Positions 1 to 11,905 of a stretch of DNA of 64,000 nt are shown here, piece by piece; the first letter of the stretch is position 1; every line of letters starts with the position of its first letter. Position numbers and translations under genes: made by a program. The stretch is taken from positions 1 through 64,000 of the forward strand of contig JNDT01002238.1 in the NCBI GenBank assembly GCA_000697055.1, read 5' to 3'. Under the pieces are notes generated by a model. The model did not search any database. It saw only the letters and a list, made by a program, of their open reading frames with translations, and was not told the DNA's origin. This DNA comes from Saksenaea vasiformis B4078 (lineage: Eukaryota > Mucoromycota > Mucoromycetes > Mucorales > Saksenaeaceae).

Positions 1-802
1 GTTTACAGCAGAGACTAACAATATGACTTCTATGTAATGAAACAGAATGATATCAAGGGAAGTTGAAGCTTTTATAGCTTGAAGAGCATTTACCCAAAAC
101 CTGTATCCAATTAAAATGGAGCGGTTGACGTGAGAACAGAATAGAAACTTCTGTCAGCTATAAGAGTCTGCCATCATTGGAAGTGAGTAGTAAAACAATG
201 TCGATAGCCATCATGAAGAACTACCTCTTCATATCTGGTGATCGTACTGCACTGATGGTTGGCCTCTTGGTTTGAGAGTACAATTATGCAAAGCAAAATG
301 CTGCCGATATAGGCTTTCGCGTGTTCTGGAGAGCCCCAAGGGTGCAAGGCATGGTCGGCCCTCCAGGCGTCGATGAGACCTCCAGGGCCAGTTTGTAATT
401 TTAGGGCGAATGAAGCCGCAGCGGGTTCTCAATTCTGGATGCGTTGAGCGAATGAAAAGGCCATCGGCTGGCGAATGGGACAAAGGGCCGGTTTCAAAGG
501 GCACTGCTAATTTTTATAATAAGAGGAGGCGACAGCCGACTCTGGCAACCGGCCATTTCGCCACAAGCTGCGACCTTCGCTTCGCTCGGGTGCAGTCCGC
601 CTCGGGTTTTTCATTTGCATAAAAGGCATCCATGCTTAAAAAAATTGTAAGGAAAAAGAAGCAATGAGGATGAAGAGACTATGAGAACGACGGGCCTATG
701 AGAAATAAGGGACTATGAGAAAGAAAAGATGAAGATGCTGAGAAAGAAGAAGGATCTTTGTACGTTTTGCTTGTTCATACTTCTTCCTTTTTTTTTTGGA
801 AG
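1..802. other. Left-edge stretch without a recognisable gene
   Basis: I see no gene here. The part around 300-620 is more GC-rich than its surroundings and contains short open frames on both strands that resemble nothing I know. It ends in a GC-rich patch at 560-610 with a repeated CTTCGCTTCG-like string. Because a Helitron helicase reads towards this side on the minus strand, this GC-rich patch could be Helitron-derived, but I could not identify a convincing hairpin plus CTRR terminus. Confidence 0.4.
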
Positions 803-866
803 TCAGGGGGGGGGACCCCCTGAGAACCCCCCTTCTTCTTTTTCGTGGGGGGGAGGAGACCCCCAC
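803..866. repeat. Two adjacent G/C-run palindromes
   Basis: Two short inverted repeats lie side by side. At 803-823, TCAGGGGG pairs with CCCCCTGA around a GGGGA loop. At 845-866, GTGGGGG pairs with CCCCCAC around AGGAGA-type bases. They sit about 250 bp beyond the stop codon of the minus-strand Helitron helicase, on its 3' side. They could be part of the Helitron 3' end, a terminator-like structure or simple low-complexity DNA. Confidence 0.5.
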
Positions 867-1108
867 ACCCCTCCTCTATGGGCAAGATGAAATATGCTGC
901 AGAACAGATGAATTGGACGCTTAAAGAAAAACATGCTTATATTGATAAATGGTTTTAAAAGAAGGGCATAGAAATAATGCTGCATAATAATAGTAATAGT
1001 GATAGCATAAGTGGAGTACATTTAGATACATAGCGCATATAGAGATATAGGGATTAACTATCAATGATGTTAGGATGTTGTCAATACATGATCAAAAGAG
1101 AAAAAAGC

Positions 1109-3052
1109 TTACAATGACCGGAAAACTTCTTTGTAAACAATATTTCTCGTTGTGCTTACTGGACGGTTGTTGTTTGGATTTTCGCTAGCATATAGGAAGA
1201 TTTTGATGCTGCTCGGAGAGCTTACTCGAGAGAGTGCGACATATAGTTGACCATGGGAAAAGACAGGCGTTGGAAGAAATATAGAAGCACGTTGGAGAGT
1301 CTGGCCTTGCGATTTGTTGATCGTCATAGCAAATGCAGGCTTTAGTGGAAATTGATGGCGAGACAAAATGAATGGAAGCTCGCGTTCTTCTGTCAATAGA
1401 GTTATTCGATGGATGTGGACTGTTGTTCCTGCATGAGCGCCAACTGCTATCCCTGCTGTGATCAAGCTGCGAGAGAATTGTCTGCAGATGAGGCGACATC
1501 CGTTGGATAGCCCGTTGGTGGGATCGAGATTCCGAATTAGCATTACTGGCTGATTAAGTTTCAAGCGCAGTTTGTGAGGTGGCAAGCTTACTAACACAAT
1601 TGAATTGAGATACTCCACAGGATACAGTGCGGATTGCTCTGTGTCATTAATGCCATCGACTGACAGATATTCTTGAACGTTCCCAGGCAGTTTTTCTGTC
1701 GCCTTCAGGTTTACTCTATCGACATCTGCGTTCCGAGGAGCAAGAACAGCAGACTTGATGATATTGGCAGCATCTTCCTGCGACATACTATCAATATTGG
1801 ACCATGTAATATCGATTATTTCTTCAATAGTCTTGTTGGTATAGCACCATTCATCCGGCAGTTGGATAATATTACAGTCTTCAGATGACATTCCGTGGGG
1901 AATGGGATGGTCACCATTGCCCACATCAAGCAGGAAATTCGAAAACCGTCGAATGGCCGACGCATCAATCTCATTGTGGGCTTGTAGTATGCGCATGTTC
2001 TCGGTAAGCCGTAGTATGTGCACCTGCGGCCACCATGGCAACTGCGAGATACATGACTCAACAACCTGATTACGGCTACCACGTAAGACAATGGGCAAGA
2101 TCTGCCTGAAGTCGCCACCAAAAGGAACGTTCTCTAGATCAGGTGAATCGGCCCGCATGATGTCACGGAGGAGCATATCAACACATTTGACAGCTTTCTT
2201 GTTCATCATGGGAGTTTCATCCCAGACAATGATTGCAGCATCTTGGATAAGTTTTGCTTCGGATGATTGAGACCTTATAGAAGATGCAGGATAGAGGTCA
2301 AGATTCAAAGGGAACTTGAAACGTGAATGTGCAGTTGCGCCGCCTTCAAGGAGCATAGCGGCAATTCCAGAAGATGCAACTGCAAGGGCGATATGATGCT
2401 GAGAGCGTACATAGGCAAGGATGGTGCTATAAAGGAATATCTTCCCAGTACCTCCAGGGCCATCAATGAAGAACACATTGGAGCTGGGAGTAGATAGAGT
2501 TGATGAATTGGCAGACTGAAGAGCTTGTTTGATGAAGAAGAAGATACGCTTCTGGTCATCATTAAGCAAAGTCTCTCGCTGCAATACTTGCTCATGTAGA
2601 ATTTCTGCATCATAATCGAGCTCGGCAGCGAAAATGACGGTCTCCGGATCATCATCTTGCTGGGATAACTGAGGCAAGCTCGAGAATTCGGAAAGTGTCC
2701 TTCGTTGACTGCGTAGTATTCGCTCCATGTCATGTAATGTAGCTGAGAGGCAGGCCTCTTCAACATCTAGGTGCTCTACCGGATGGCTTTGCTGAAATCG
2801 GTGAACGAAATCAGCGGCCAGCTCACTATAGTAGCGATTCCAGAGTTGGGCAGGATCAGAAACCTGGCAGTGAATCAAAAGGCAGCAGAACAATCTGCGC
2901 AGTTGACGGGAGGATGCATTCATTAACGATGCTTCAGCAAGGCAGTTATCCCATTCATTATCATCGCGAAGAAGGCCTCTTGTATGTATGATAATTCCTG
3001 GTATGCGCTGACAGTTATTCACGTATTTCGAAGAGCATTTCCGCTTCGTCAT
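1109..3052 (-). mobile_element. Helitron PIF1-type helicase fragment (truncated RepHel)
   Basis: A 647-codon frame encodes the C-terminal PIF1/RecD-like helicase half of a Helitron replicase. Visible motifs in order: Walker A written GPGGTGKI, where the family has GKT or GKS; Walker B as VWDETPMMNK; GGDFRQILP; the late TINKSQGQT block; and the terminal YVALSRVSS motif. The frame stays open upstream to about 3178, but the N-terminal Rep endonuclease with its HUH motif is absent, so this is only the 3' part of the element. The last Walker A residue is Ile instead of Thr/Ser, which should abolish Mg-ATP binding. No intact termini were found. The start given is the first ATG of the frame, probably not a real start. 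Confidence 0.85.
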
Positions 3053-3540
3053 AGAGATCGGCGCAGCACTGGTGGCCCATGGACATGGCTGCAGTCGGTA
3101 TCTTAGCGTGGAAAGGTTCCGTTGAAGATGATAGCGCGCAACGGGAAATTGAAGTAACGCAATATCTTTCCAGCCTTGTTATACAATGTACGAAACAGTA
3201 AACGAATTATTTGTGTACATGGCAAGCGTTTTCTCTTTTACTTATAGTTGTCTAACAGGAAACTACCTAAAGCGCAGAACGGCTAGCGATAGAGGCTGTG
3301 TAGGCTAAAAATAAGGTTACTGTACGCGCTCAAAGAAGATAGGCACCTAGGACACAGGGAGAAGAATAGAGAGCCGGAGAAGAAAGAGATAGATGCGGAT
3401 AATCCTCTTGACCGAGTTTCGCTACACGCACCCCATTGGCGCATCCGGCAAAGACGTAACAAAATCAACTAATCATTGGACGCATTTACCTAACAGCACC
3501 ACTTTCCGGGAATTTCGCAGAAGGTATCAGCGCGGCCCTC
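3053..3540. other. Helitron-flanking sequence
   Basis: The helicase frame continues without a stop to about 3178 and has no Met before it. Beyond that point there is no recognisable coding sequence. This is probably decayed Helitron DNA. Confidence 0.3.
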
Positions 3541-3549
3541 CGGATAATC

Positions 3550-3625
3550 AACAGAGGAGTCGACGAAACCCGGGCCTAACAAAGAGGCTAGGATGACGGA
3601 TCTCTAACCGCCGTACCACTCCAGG
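3550..3625 (-). other. tRNA-like (SINE head or tRNA relic)
   Basis: On the minus strand an A-box-like GGTACGGCGGTTAGAG (within 3602-3622) is followed about 35 nt later by a T-arm/B-box-like segment GGGTTTCGTCGACTCC (3556-3571). It would match GGTTCGACTCC if four bases were removed. Spacing and order fit a Pol III internal promoter, but the stems do not fold into a clean cloverleaf by eye. It may be a tRNA-derived SINE head or a broken tRNA gene. Confidence 0.3.
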
Positions 3626-6051
3626 AGTGATTTTGAGATAGTCCTAACAAGTTTTTTTGCGCCTGATTGCCTAAGGGTTGGTTGGTGGCCTTCGCTGTAA
3701 ACTCAAAAGAGTCCCTGCTCAGGTCTTTGAAGGCTGTAGAATAAAATGAATCATCTATGTATATGGAACAGTGGATGTTTACCAAAAAGGCACTGCTTAG
3801 GATCGATCGCTTACGGAAGCTCCTGTAAAGTATGTGTTTGCACCTTAAGGGAGCTGCTCTGCGAGCGGTGTAAAAGGAGTCTAAAGAAATGGTTGTAGTT
3901 AATTGTTTCTTCAGGTAAGAAAAATACATTCCTTTCAAGCTGTCTTCAGATCGCTGCATGAAGAGAAACCCTGCGTCGCTTGAAAACGAAAGTACTTGAT
4001 CTTGTGCCACATGGAAGAGAGTAAAGCATTCTACTTTTTCAAGTTGATTGGAGTTTATTATAAACATAAACAGCTTACCAAGCTTGACAACATCCGTAAA
4101 TCGCCTTTTTGCGGAAATGCACCATCAGAAGATATCTTTTCTTTTTTAGATCTTTGAACACTCTGCGTCAGAAAAACAATGTGGGAACTACTGCATACTT
4201 ACCGATAAAGCACAAAATAAAAATAAGATATGGAACGACTGAAAGAAAAAGAGAAGTGACGACAAATTGAATGGAACAAAAAGAAAATCTTTTTAGCACG
4301 TCACCTTCCTGATCTTTCATTATCATACCTTTACTGCTGCCGTACACAGTACGTACATAAATCGCAGATCCGTGCTCCTTGTCAGATAAGCTACATCACT
4401 TAAGCCCAAACCCCTCTTGGTCGAATGTTTACTTACGCCATAGAATTTGTACGCGTATTGATAGAGAATTGGAAAATCTATCACTGACATAATAAGCCGG
4501 CCTATTGTACAAGCTCGTATGTTCCAGGTGCGAACCTTCTTTGTGGTATTACTGTGAACGCTACTTACCAACGAAAAATTCCTTTAAAGCCGACACAGAT
4601 GATTCTAAGCTGACACATATTTATGTAAAATTCATATGATTACTTAAAAAAAGTATTATTGGCAGAGGCACAACGAAGTATGTAATCTGTCGTACCGCTA
4701 TTGTAAACTGCAATTGCTATCCTCTGCAAGTCAGGCAATCTTAAATAAGTAAATTACATTATCTTCTCGCCGTGATTTGTTCAATCAACCTTTACAAAGA
4801 TCCCAGGTCCTTATCCAATAAACTGGTCTACTTTGGAAGTTTTAGCGTTGATCGTTTACAAATTTGTTTTAAGTGATTAAATTGGAACGGCTATTGGCGG
4901 ATCTTGATGCAGTTGAGCCAATATGCACTTCTCATTGTTTGTCAGGACCAGCTCATTGAATTGTTTTGGACACAGACACTCCTTGTTCGAATGTCCAGCT
5001 GTTTCTTTCTTGTCACAGATGTCTTGGCATTATCATGGGAAAAGAAAAAGATAACCATTCGTTACATTATATAACATGTAGCTGTGGTTTCCTATATATA
5101 GGATATTAAATATATGTTCTCGACTCTTATTTTGGATGAACAGAACATTCTCAGGCAGTTCAAAGTAATCTGAATAGAATCATATGTAAACAAATCAGCA
5201 CGTTTCAGTAGTAAATCTTGCAACGTAAGTCGTGTATCCGTTGAGATAAAATACAAAGGAATTGACCCACCCTCACGAAAATCAGAGGTATTATGTCCAA
5301 AACGGTAAGCATAAAAGATAATCCTTTAAAGGATTGTGTGTAACTTCAATTTCTCAGTAAGGGATAAAGGTGGTGATCGACGCTCAGCTCCGCTAAAGTG
5401 ATACATAAAAGAAGTACTTCCAAGTAATCGTCTACGTTTCAAACTGGATATATTTAGTACATCTCGTGCATTTTGATAAACGGCTTTGCTGTTCGCTAAT
5501 AGGTTTGATAATTCAATGTATCACACAAATGTTAAAGAGAAGAATGAGAGGGATCATGGTCAACTGGAATCACGTGTCTAAGTCTTAGTTACGGAAGTTG
5601 AGAACAGGTAAAAGTAAAGAAGCGCGTTGTAATATGAAAAGTAAGATCAATATATGCATAACCAACAAAATGTACGCGAATAGGAACGTTGTAGGTGTTT
5701 ATTGTGATAGGTCAATTGAAGGCGTAAATAAGCTCATCTCTACGCAGGGAATTTTCACAGAAAAGCGAGGCGTTCGGTTTTTTTTTTTTTGGTTGCGTCT
5801 TTTTCCTGTACAACTTTCTCTCTATTTTCTTTACTTTTTCTTTAACATTTCCTTTACTTGCAATTCATTGCAAATAATATAACGATTCCTCATTCTGTCG
5901 TTTTATCCTCATCTCTTGCTTTAACTGTGAGTCTCTTTTGTCTTAGTCATGGCTAAATTATACTTACAAATCAAGTTAGATCAGGCTTTTCCTACGTTTA
6001 CGTTGACGATCGTGAGATTGACAACACTCGTCATTCATCTACAGTAAAGAC
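3626..6051. other. Intergenic stretch before the LARP gene
   Basis: I see no supported gene. The longest minus-strand frame (3588-4067) has no family resemblance. The sequence is AT-rich. The last 250 bp before the LARP start is rich in T/C runs, with a T tract near 5779-5790, as expected of a fungal promoter and 5' leader. Confidence 0.4.
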
Positions 6052-8463
6052 ATGACTTCCTATAATGACAGTATATCACAGAGTAGCACCCATGGACAAG
6101 CAGAAGGCTCGTCGATGACAAAGGATGAAAAGTCAACTAGATATTCCACGAAAAACAACCGTAAATCTTCTCGTTTTTCCAGAGAAAACGGCATATCCGA
6201 TTCGCCACACTTTGCTGAACCTTTACCTCCATATCCGAATATCCCCTATGTACCAATGTACTATCCTCCACCTCCTACGTATTATCCATCCTTTACCAAT
6301 GGAAATCCAAACAGTTCTCAAAATCTAGAATCACCGACACGAGATGATGAGCAAGATGATCTCGAAATAATCATGCATGACGATGAAATCAACACAAGCT
6401 CCGTCTTCAAAAAATCCAAAGCTGCTCATGAATTAAATAGCTCCGTCTCCGATTCAAGCAAGTATCGCATCTTAATTAGAACAGCGCTCTTAATTCTCTG
6501 CATAGATGGCATCACTGTCAAAATCGACTTGAAAAGGCAGCTGGAGTACTATTTCTCTAGGTATAATAGATGGAATGAGAAAGTAAAAAGATATTCATCA
6601 TTTTCTACGTAGGCAAAATCTGGCCAATGATGCCTACCTTGGTAAGAGAGTTTGATGTTTTTCAGGGAAGAAAATTTTAATCCGGATTCCAGTATCTCAA
6701 ATGGACTCTGATCTGTACGTGCCAATCGTAACCATTGCAAAATTTAGAAGGGTACGCGAGTGGACGACAGACTTGGATGTGATTGTGAATGCATTAAGGG
6801 AGTCATCTGCTGTGATTATTGATGAAACTGGAACAAAAGTGAAACCTAATATATCAGTACAGCGGACAACTGTAATTTTGAGAGATGTTCCCGAAACGAC
6901 CGAAGAGGTAAGAATGATCGCCGTGCTTTGGGAAGAAAATGGAATTCGGACATTTGCTCCCCACCTGTAGGAAATCAGTGATTTACTTCGGCAACTGGAA
7001 TCGCCACCTGTCAAATCAATCAAAAAAGACATTGGAAACATGTGGTATATTACGTTTGAATCAGAAGAAGACGCTTTAAAAATGCTATACGATATCCGAG
7101 GCAAATCTTTCAAAGGTGCGCCTATTGCAGCTCGTATGAAGTCCGAACCAATTTTGAGGAGCGTGTAAGTGATGACACTACTGAGCGGTGTCAGAGGTTA
7201 ATATCTTTCCCAGACAACCTCGTAAATCTACGTTTGATCCTGAGAAACAATCTAGTCCTGCCACATCCGATTTATCTCCTTCGCCGCATGTGACACCATC
7301 GACATCTCCTCTGTCTGATGCGAGCAGTAGGACATCAGATATCTCTGTACCATCCGTAGCTGGCCCATACGGATGTTACTATCCTTATAGCATGGCGATA
7401 CCAATGTCCTATGGAAATCGATGGAATCCTCATTATCCTGCAGGGCATATGTACCACAATCAATATTACAATACAGGTGAAAACAGACCTCGTTACTGGG
7501 GCGGGTATTCAGCACGGTCCAGGCATCGATATGGTAATGAATATAGAAATGGTCGACAAGAAAACGATCAAAACAGTCAAGGACGGTATACAAGCAATAA
7601 TCAACCCAACCGAAGGGCAAATAGCAACAATGAGGACAGTGCACCAGAAGTTGATCAGTTAACAACTGGAATGGAAGGTCTATACATGGATAAAACCAGA
7701 GATACTTCTGGAAAGCGGGGAGCTATGTCCCATGCGGAGGAGCATCAACCGATGAAAAGAAACTTCCGTAGCAAATCAGAGCGGTCGCAGCAACACTACA
7801 CTCACAGTAGGGTGATTAATGAACGTAACGTCAAAAACTCGAGAAGAGGGTCAAAAGAGCCGTCCAATGCATCATCACAAAGGTCAGAGAAGCAAAATGA
7901 ACGCAGAAACCACAGGGATAAAATCGCAGAGAAAGATAACTCCCAAGGCCAGCCATTACGACGGCGCGGATCCATTACTTCAGATACCAACAAGCCAAAA
8001 CGAAAGGGCAACCGTGATAAATACGACAACAAAAGCAAAAAAGGGAAAGGAAAAGATGATGGTAAGTGCAGATAGACATAAACTGCTATAGCTCGTCAGC
8101 TAACAGAGTCAATTGTCTCTAGTGAATCCCATTCCTTCCTTTCAGCCAGTCAACTTTCCGCCTCTGCCAACTAAAGCGGGAGAGACATCTACGACTGCAA
8201 TTAATTGCGAGCCCACTGTCCAATGCCGATCCACTGCAGACGTTGTCAGGGGAAAGGCAATTGTGCGGGGGGAAAAAGCGGTGGAAAAACCAAAGGAAAA
8301 AGAGGAGTTGCAAGGAGAGAAATCACCTGAGTCTATGTCTCAAGGGACCATAGCGGAACCGTTCCCGAACCTGTGCCAACCAACACTGGCCATACCTGCC
8401 CCTTTTAGCTATGCAGACGTGCTGAAAAAATCTGCCAATGATAAAAGCGCAAAAGCAGATTAA
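6052..8463 (+). CDS. La-related protein, LARP4-like (La motif + RRM)
   Basis: Six exons: 6052-6560, 6613-6641, 6693-6907, 6971-7164, 7214-8061, 8123-8463 (711 aa). An N-terminal Tyr/Pro-rich region precedes a La motif split by two ~51-bp introns: LKRQLEYYFSR, then QNLANDAYLVSQMDSDLYVP. A LARP4-type RRM follows (RTTVILRDVPETTEE, then WYITFESEEDALKML and KGAPIAARMKSEP). The C-terminal half is disordered and rich in Arg, Asn, Ser and Gln, ending in charged stretches around a PPLPT block. LARP4 proteins bind poly(A) or mRNA 3' ends and stabilise transcripts in the cytoplasm; that role is inferred. For intron 2 the acceptor at 6692 gives the conserved LVSQMDSD; an earlier AG at 6664-6665 would insert nine extra residues. 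I saw no PAM2 motif. Confidence 0.85.
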
Positions 8464-8660
8464 AAGCTCTTATTTGAAACGCTTGTCCAGTACGTCTTTG
8501 ATAAATAAGTATCTTCTCCATTTATGTTATTGCTGACTTTGCATCTTGAAATTCTTCTCTTAAAAAAGATACGAGAGAAATTGCATTGTGAATGTAACCA
8601 GTAGCTACGGCATATTTGTACCGCACACTCTCTCATTATCAAACGCCCTAAGATTTGCTG

Positions 8661-8905
8661 TTTATTGAATGTGTGTTTTACGCTAATCCATATAAATTTT
8701 GCGCCTGTGAAGAGCCAAGTTCGCGCTGAGGAAAGATTGAAGATGCGGTTGCTAAGTATATATGTTGGCCACAGGGCTCATAACTCTAGTTACATCCATT
8801 CGGTTCATCCATGGACGCACAATTCATACAGAGTAGCATAAAAATACATTCATGGTCAGCGAATGGAACAAACTTTGGATGCCATTTATTAAGCGGTACG
8901 ACGTC
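8661..8905 (+). repeat. Dispersed repeat copy R1
   Basis: This is one of five copies of a ~240-bp interspersed sequence. The 5' part reads TTATTGAATG...TTTTACGCTA; an inner block reads GAGCCAAGTTCGCGCTGAGG; the 3' part reads CATAAAAATACATTCATGGT followed by a TTTGGATG-like end. The element starts 198 bp after the stop of the LARP4-like gene. It has no coding capacity, no visible terminal inverted repeats and no poly(A) tail. Confidence 0.6.
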
Positions 8906-10600
8906 TGACGTTTATTGCAGAAGATAAATGTACTGAGCGTGCGACAATATTTGCTTACATTAAAAATGGACTAACGGCACCGTTACAGCCAGAACGGTTC
9001 AGGACAGAGGTCTTGCAGGCTAGATGATAGATAAAATAAACATGAGTAATCCTGGATTTGTAATTCATTAAAAGTACATACCGTGGGAAATTAGAAGAAA
9101 ACAGAGCCGAGAAAAAAAAAAACAAAAAAAAATAAATAAATTATAAGACCTGTTAAATACCGATCAACCTCATTATCTAAACCAAAATCGCAATTAAACA
9201 CTGGAACCAGCGAAATGCGCTTTGAGTTGATGAATAAAGATCTGCTTCACTCGCAGGATTCAAGACTTCGACATGCAAAAAGAAAACCACTACATCTAAC
9301 GTAAAACTTGTCTGCAGCTGAGGCCAAAAGTAGCACAGAATGATAGGAAAATCCAGTAGATCCGCAGCTTAAGAAGAAAACGTGTTCAGTCGAAACGTTG
9401 ATCAAAGAGCCCACGTGTGACTTGATAGATCTCGGACATACGTTTTAATCTACTGGAACGTTTGGTTGGATCTCTCGTGCATGTTATGACGTTACCATAT
9501 AGAAATGCAAAAGTTAGCCAAATATGGTTTAATCATTAGCATCCTCCCACTGATTCGTGCTTTCTTAACCATCGAGCGCATCTTGTTTTCGCAGTTACAC
9601 CATATCTAACCATATACAAGAATTTAGTTAGCATTAGTGAAGTTTTTGCTAATGGAATGATCATTTCAAGTGAAACATGCGGCTTCACCCCTTATCAACA
9701 GTGTGAAACTATAGGTGGTGGATCCATAATGAGAACAACTGCCTCTGCTATAGTGCAAACACTTATGAATGGTCGAATTTTTGATTTTGTACTTCAAATC
9801 CGGCTCTACCTTCCTAGCATCTTTACCCGTTTCTTCCGATCCTCAGCATATCCTAAGTGCCTTGCCCTGTAAAGTCTTCTGCATATAGAGAAGTATAATC
9901 TTAAACTTTTCTTGACTAATATCTGTTGAGATACTTATCGTGTGGAGACCATCTGACGCTCTCACATCAGTTCTTTTATGGCCTTCCTAACAAGCTTTCT
10001 ATCTGAAGTTTTTAAATGCTGGTGATGAGATTTTACATGGAAGCGAGATGATATGTGCGAATCGCCTTGAAAGCAAAATAATGGAGAATGATCATGTTCC
10101 CAGGCTATCGAAAAGTTGAGTGAATGCTGTGTGTTCGCGCTTCACGCATCGTCTCTTTTAAAGTATTTTCTCTATGTAAACCGAGCGTGCTTTCTTTAGA
10201 AACATTTGTACTATCGTACAGCAGCAATCATTTCAATCGACCGTTCTTTTTAGAATACTGAGAGTTGCTCGGACATTGGGTGTTTATTCCTCATCTCTCG
10301 AATTGGGGAAACGATTTGTATTTGTATAAAATTCTTGAACGTCCGCAAATGTGGATTTAGAAAAGCAACGATGTAGGATTTAGGTCCGAGATATTGTTGT
10401 AATGTCAAGTTTTGCATGACTTCACTGGTGCCGGTTGCAAAAGTAAGTCAGGACTTATTCGTGTTCCCTTTTTCTGATAATCCAAATACGATATCCATTG
10501 CCAGAGGCTTTCATCTTCTGCATGGTTTCATAGCTACGACGACAACAAGCATCAGCAACTTGTTGATCCAGCTTGTATATGCCCTTAGGTTGGGAATTGA
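8906..10600. other. Intergenic stretch
   Basis: No supported gene is visible. It contains an A-rich run near 9108-9140 and short open frames of at most 88 codons without family resemblance. Confidence 0.4.
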
Positions 10601-10639
10601 ACGGTGCAAGTGGGTTTCCGTCTGCAGAGAGACCACCGC

Positions 10640-11370
10640 GGAAACTCCTTTCAGTGCTATATTCCTTGTGGCATTCATATAAGGTCCCATTGTGTCGCAG
10701 CCTCTGGCTATACTGGGACAATGGGATTGAGACTGCAGATGGTGTCGTTGCTTCTTATGATTCACCCATCGGCAGTTCGATATTTCTAGAGCTGTATGGC
10801 TTGAGACACTAGTGACACGTCTTGATCGTATTGGACCCATCCATGACAGCGATTATGCCCTGGCGTCGTGTAGCTGTTGGAGTCGCTTCGTTCCTCTGCG
10901 AGCATGGCCTCTGATCATCGAGTTGATAGCCTGCCAATGCCCGTAGAAGTGGACCGCTGTCTTCTCACACAATCTATCTGAGAAGCGCTGTCGTTCGCCA
11001 TCGGCGAGCCGGGGATAGGATTTGAGGGTGGAGAGCTCCCTCTGCGCTTCTCTCGCTCGATTCACCTTTTCTCTGGAGCCATGTCTTCTTTTTCTTATCG
11101 CTTGGCACATTCTCTTCGGTGATGATGCTTGTCCGAATGAGTGAAGTGGTCGACGGTCGAGGCTCGCAGTTCCCATGTACCATGTTCTTATGGAAGTGCT
11201 ATAGTAGTTTCTCCACGACAAATGGAGCGGAACGCTTCAACCTATCTCGGAGCTTGAGACGGATAGAGTCCTCGCCGTTCGAATCCCTGGATTGATGCCG
11301 TAAATAGGCACGAACTCCTTGACGAACAGATCTGTTGCAGCGGAAGTCATCTAAAGGTGCAATCAAATAA
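10640..11370 (-). pseudogene. Fanzor/TnpB-like RNA-guided nuclease relic
   Basis: Several pieces of an OrfB/TnpB-type nuclease occur in the correct order on the minus strand but in different frames. Near 11276-11302 is YGINPGIRT, matching the RuvC-I block G-I-D-P-G but with Asn for the catalytic Asp. In a 122-codon frame (10853-11221) comes a basic helical stretch, then HFYGHWQAINSMIRGHARRG and GTKRLQQL, matching the conserved late region. Next is VMDGSNTIKTCH-stop-C at about 10810-10845, the DExxT..TCxxC zinc-ribbon start with a stop between the cysteines. Last is MNATRNIALKG at 10647-10678, matching the NxDxNAxRNI end. Frameshifts, stops and the RuvC-I substitution mean it is dead. The N-terminal domain and any guide-RNA end were not recognisable. 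Confidence 0.6.
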
Positions 11371-11522
11371 GTATTCCATTCATGTGCGTAGATATTGTAT
11401 TACCTGTCGGACGTTTCCTTCTATGTCCACAGTGTCCTCTTGAAAAAACAGAGTTAAAGAAATTAAAAATGACTCATGCACGCCTTTAAATACGGGTCAT
11501 GCTGGATGAAACCTCTCCTTAA

Positions 11523-11905
11523 CTCGAGACATTTTTACTCCTTCCGACATGATACCGAGGAACTATCACTGAAGCAATCTTAACGCAGAAATAATGTTCT
11601 TGTTTCAATTGAATGTGATCTTTATCTGGAGACATTTTCGCGCCATAGGATGGATACTGAGAAACGATCACTGAAGCATCTTAAATGCAAAAACGATGTT
11701 CAATGGATCATCTTACTTATCTTGAGATATTGTAACTCCTTCCGACAGGATATTGAGAAACACGTCACTGAAACGACTTAATGAAAAACAGTGTTCTTGC
11801 TTCAATGAAAGCTTGTCTTTTCTCGAGACATTTTTACTCCTTCCGGTGGGATACCGGGAAACCATCCTTCTAGGCAACATTAATGCAAAGGTCAGGTCGT
11901 CCAGG
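11523..11905 (+). repeat. Degenerate tandem repeat, ~100-bp unit, about four copies
   Basis: Units begin at about 11523, 11625, 11719 and 11821, each with CTCGAGACATTTTTACTCC or a close variant. These are followed by TTCCGACAGGATACTGAGAAAC, then CACTGAAGCATCTTAA and a TGTTCTTGCTTCAAT block. Divergence between copies is visible in every unit. It lies between the Fanzor relic and the transporter gene and shows no coding signal. Confidence 0.65.

Noticed and set aside
3588..4067. Minus-strand 159-codon frame
   Set aside because: No motif, no exon context, and it starts within the tRNA-like segment. Probably chance.
10416..10840. Overlapping short frames on both strands near 10.4-10.8 kb as separate genes
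   Set aside because: They are fragments or shadows of the Fanzor/TnpB-like relic.
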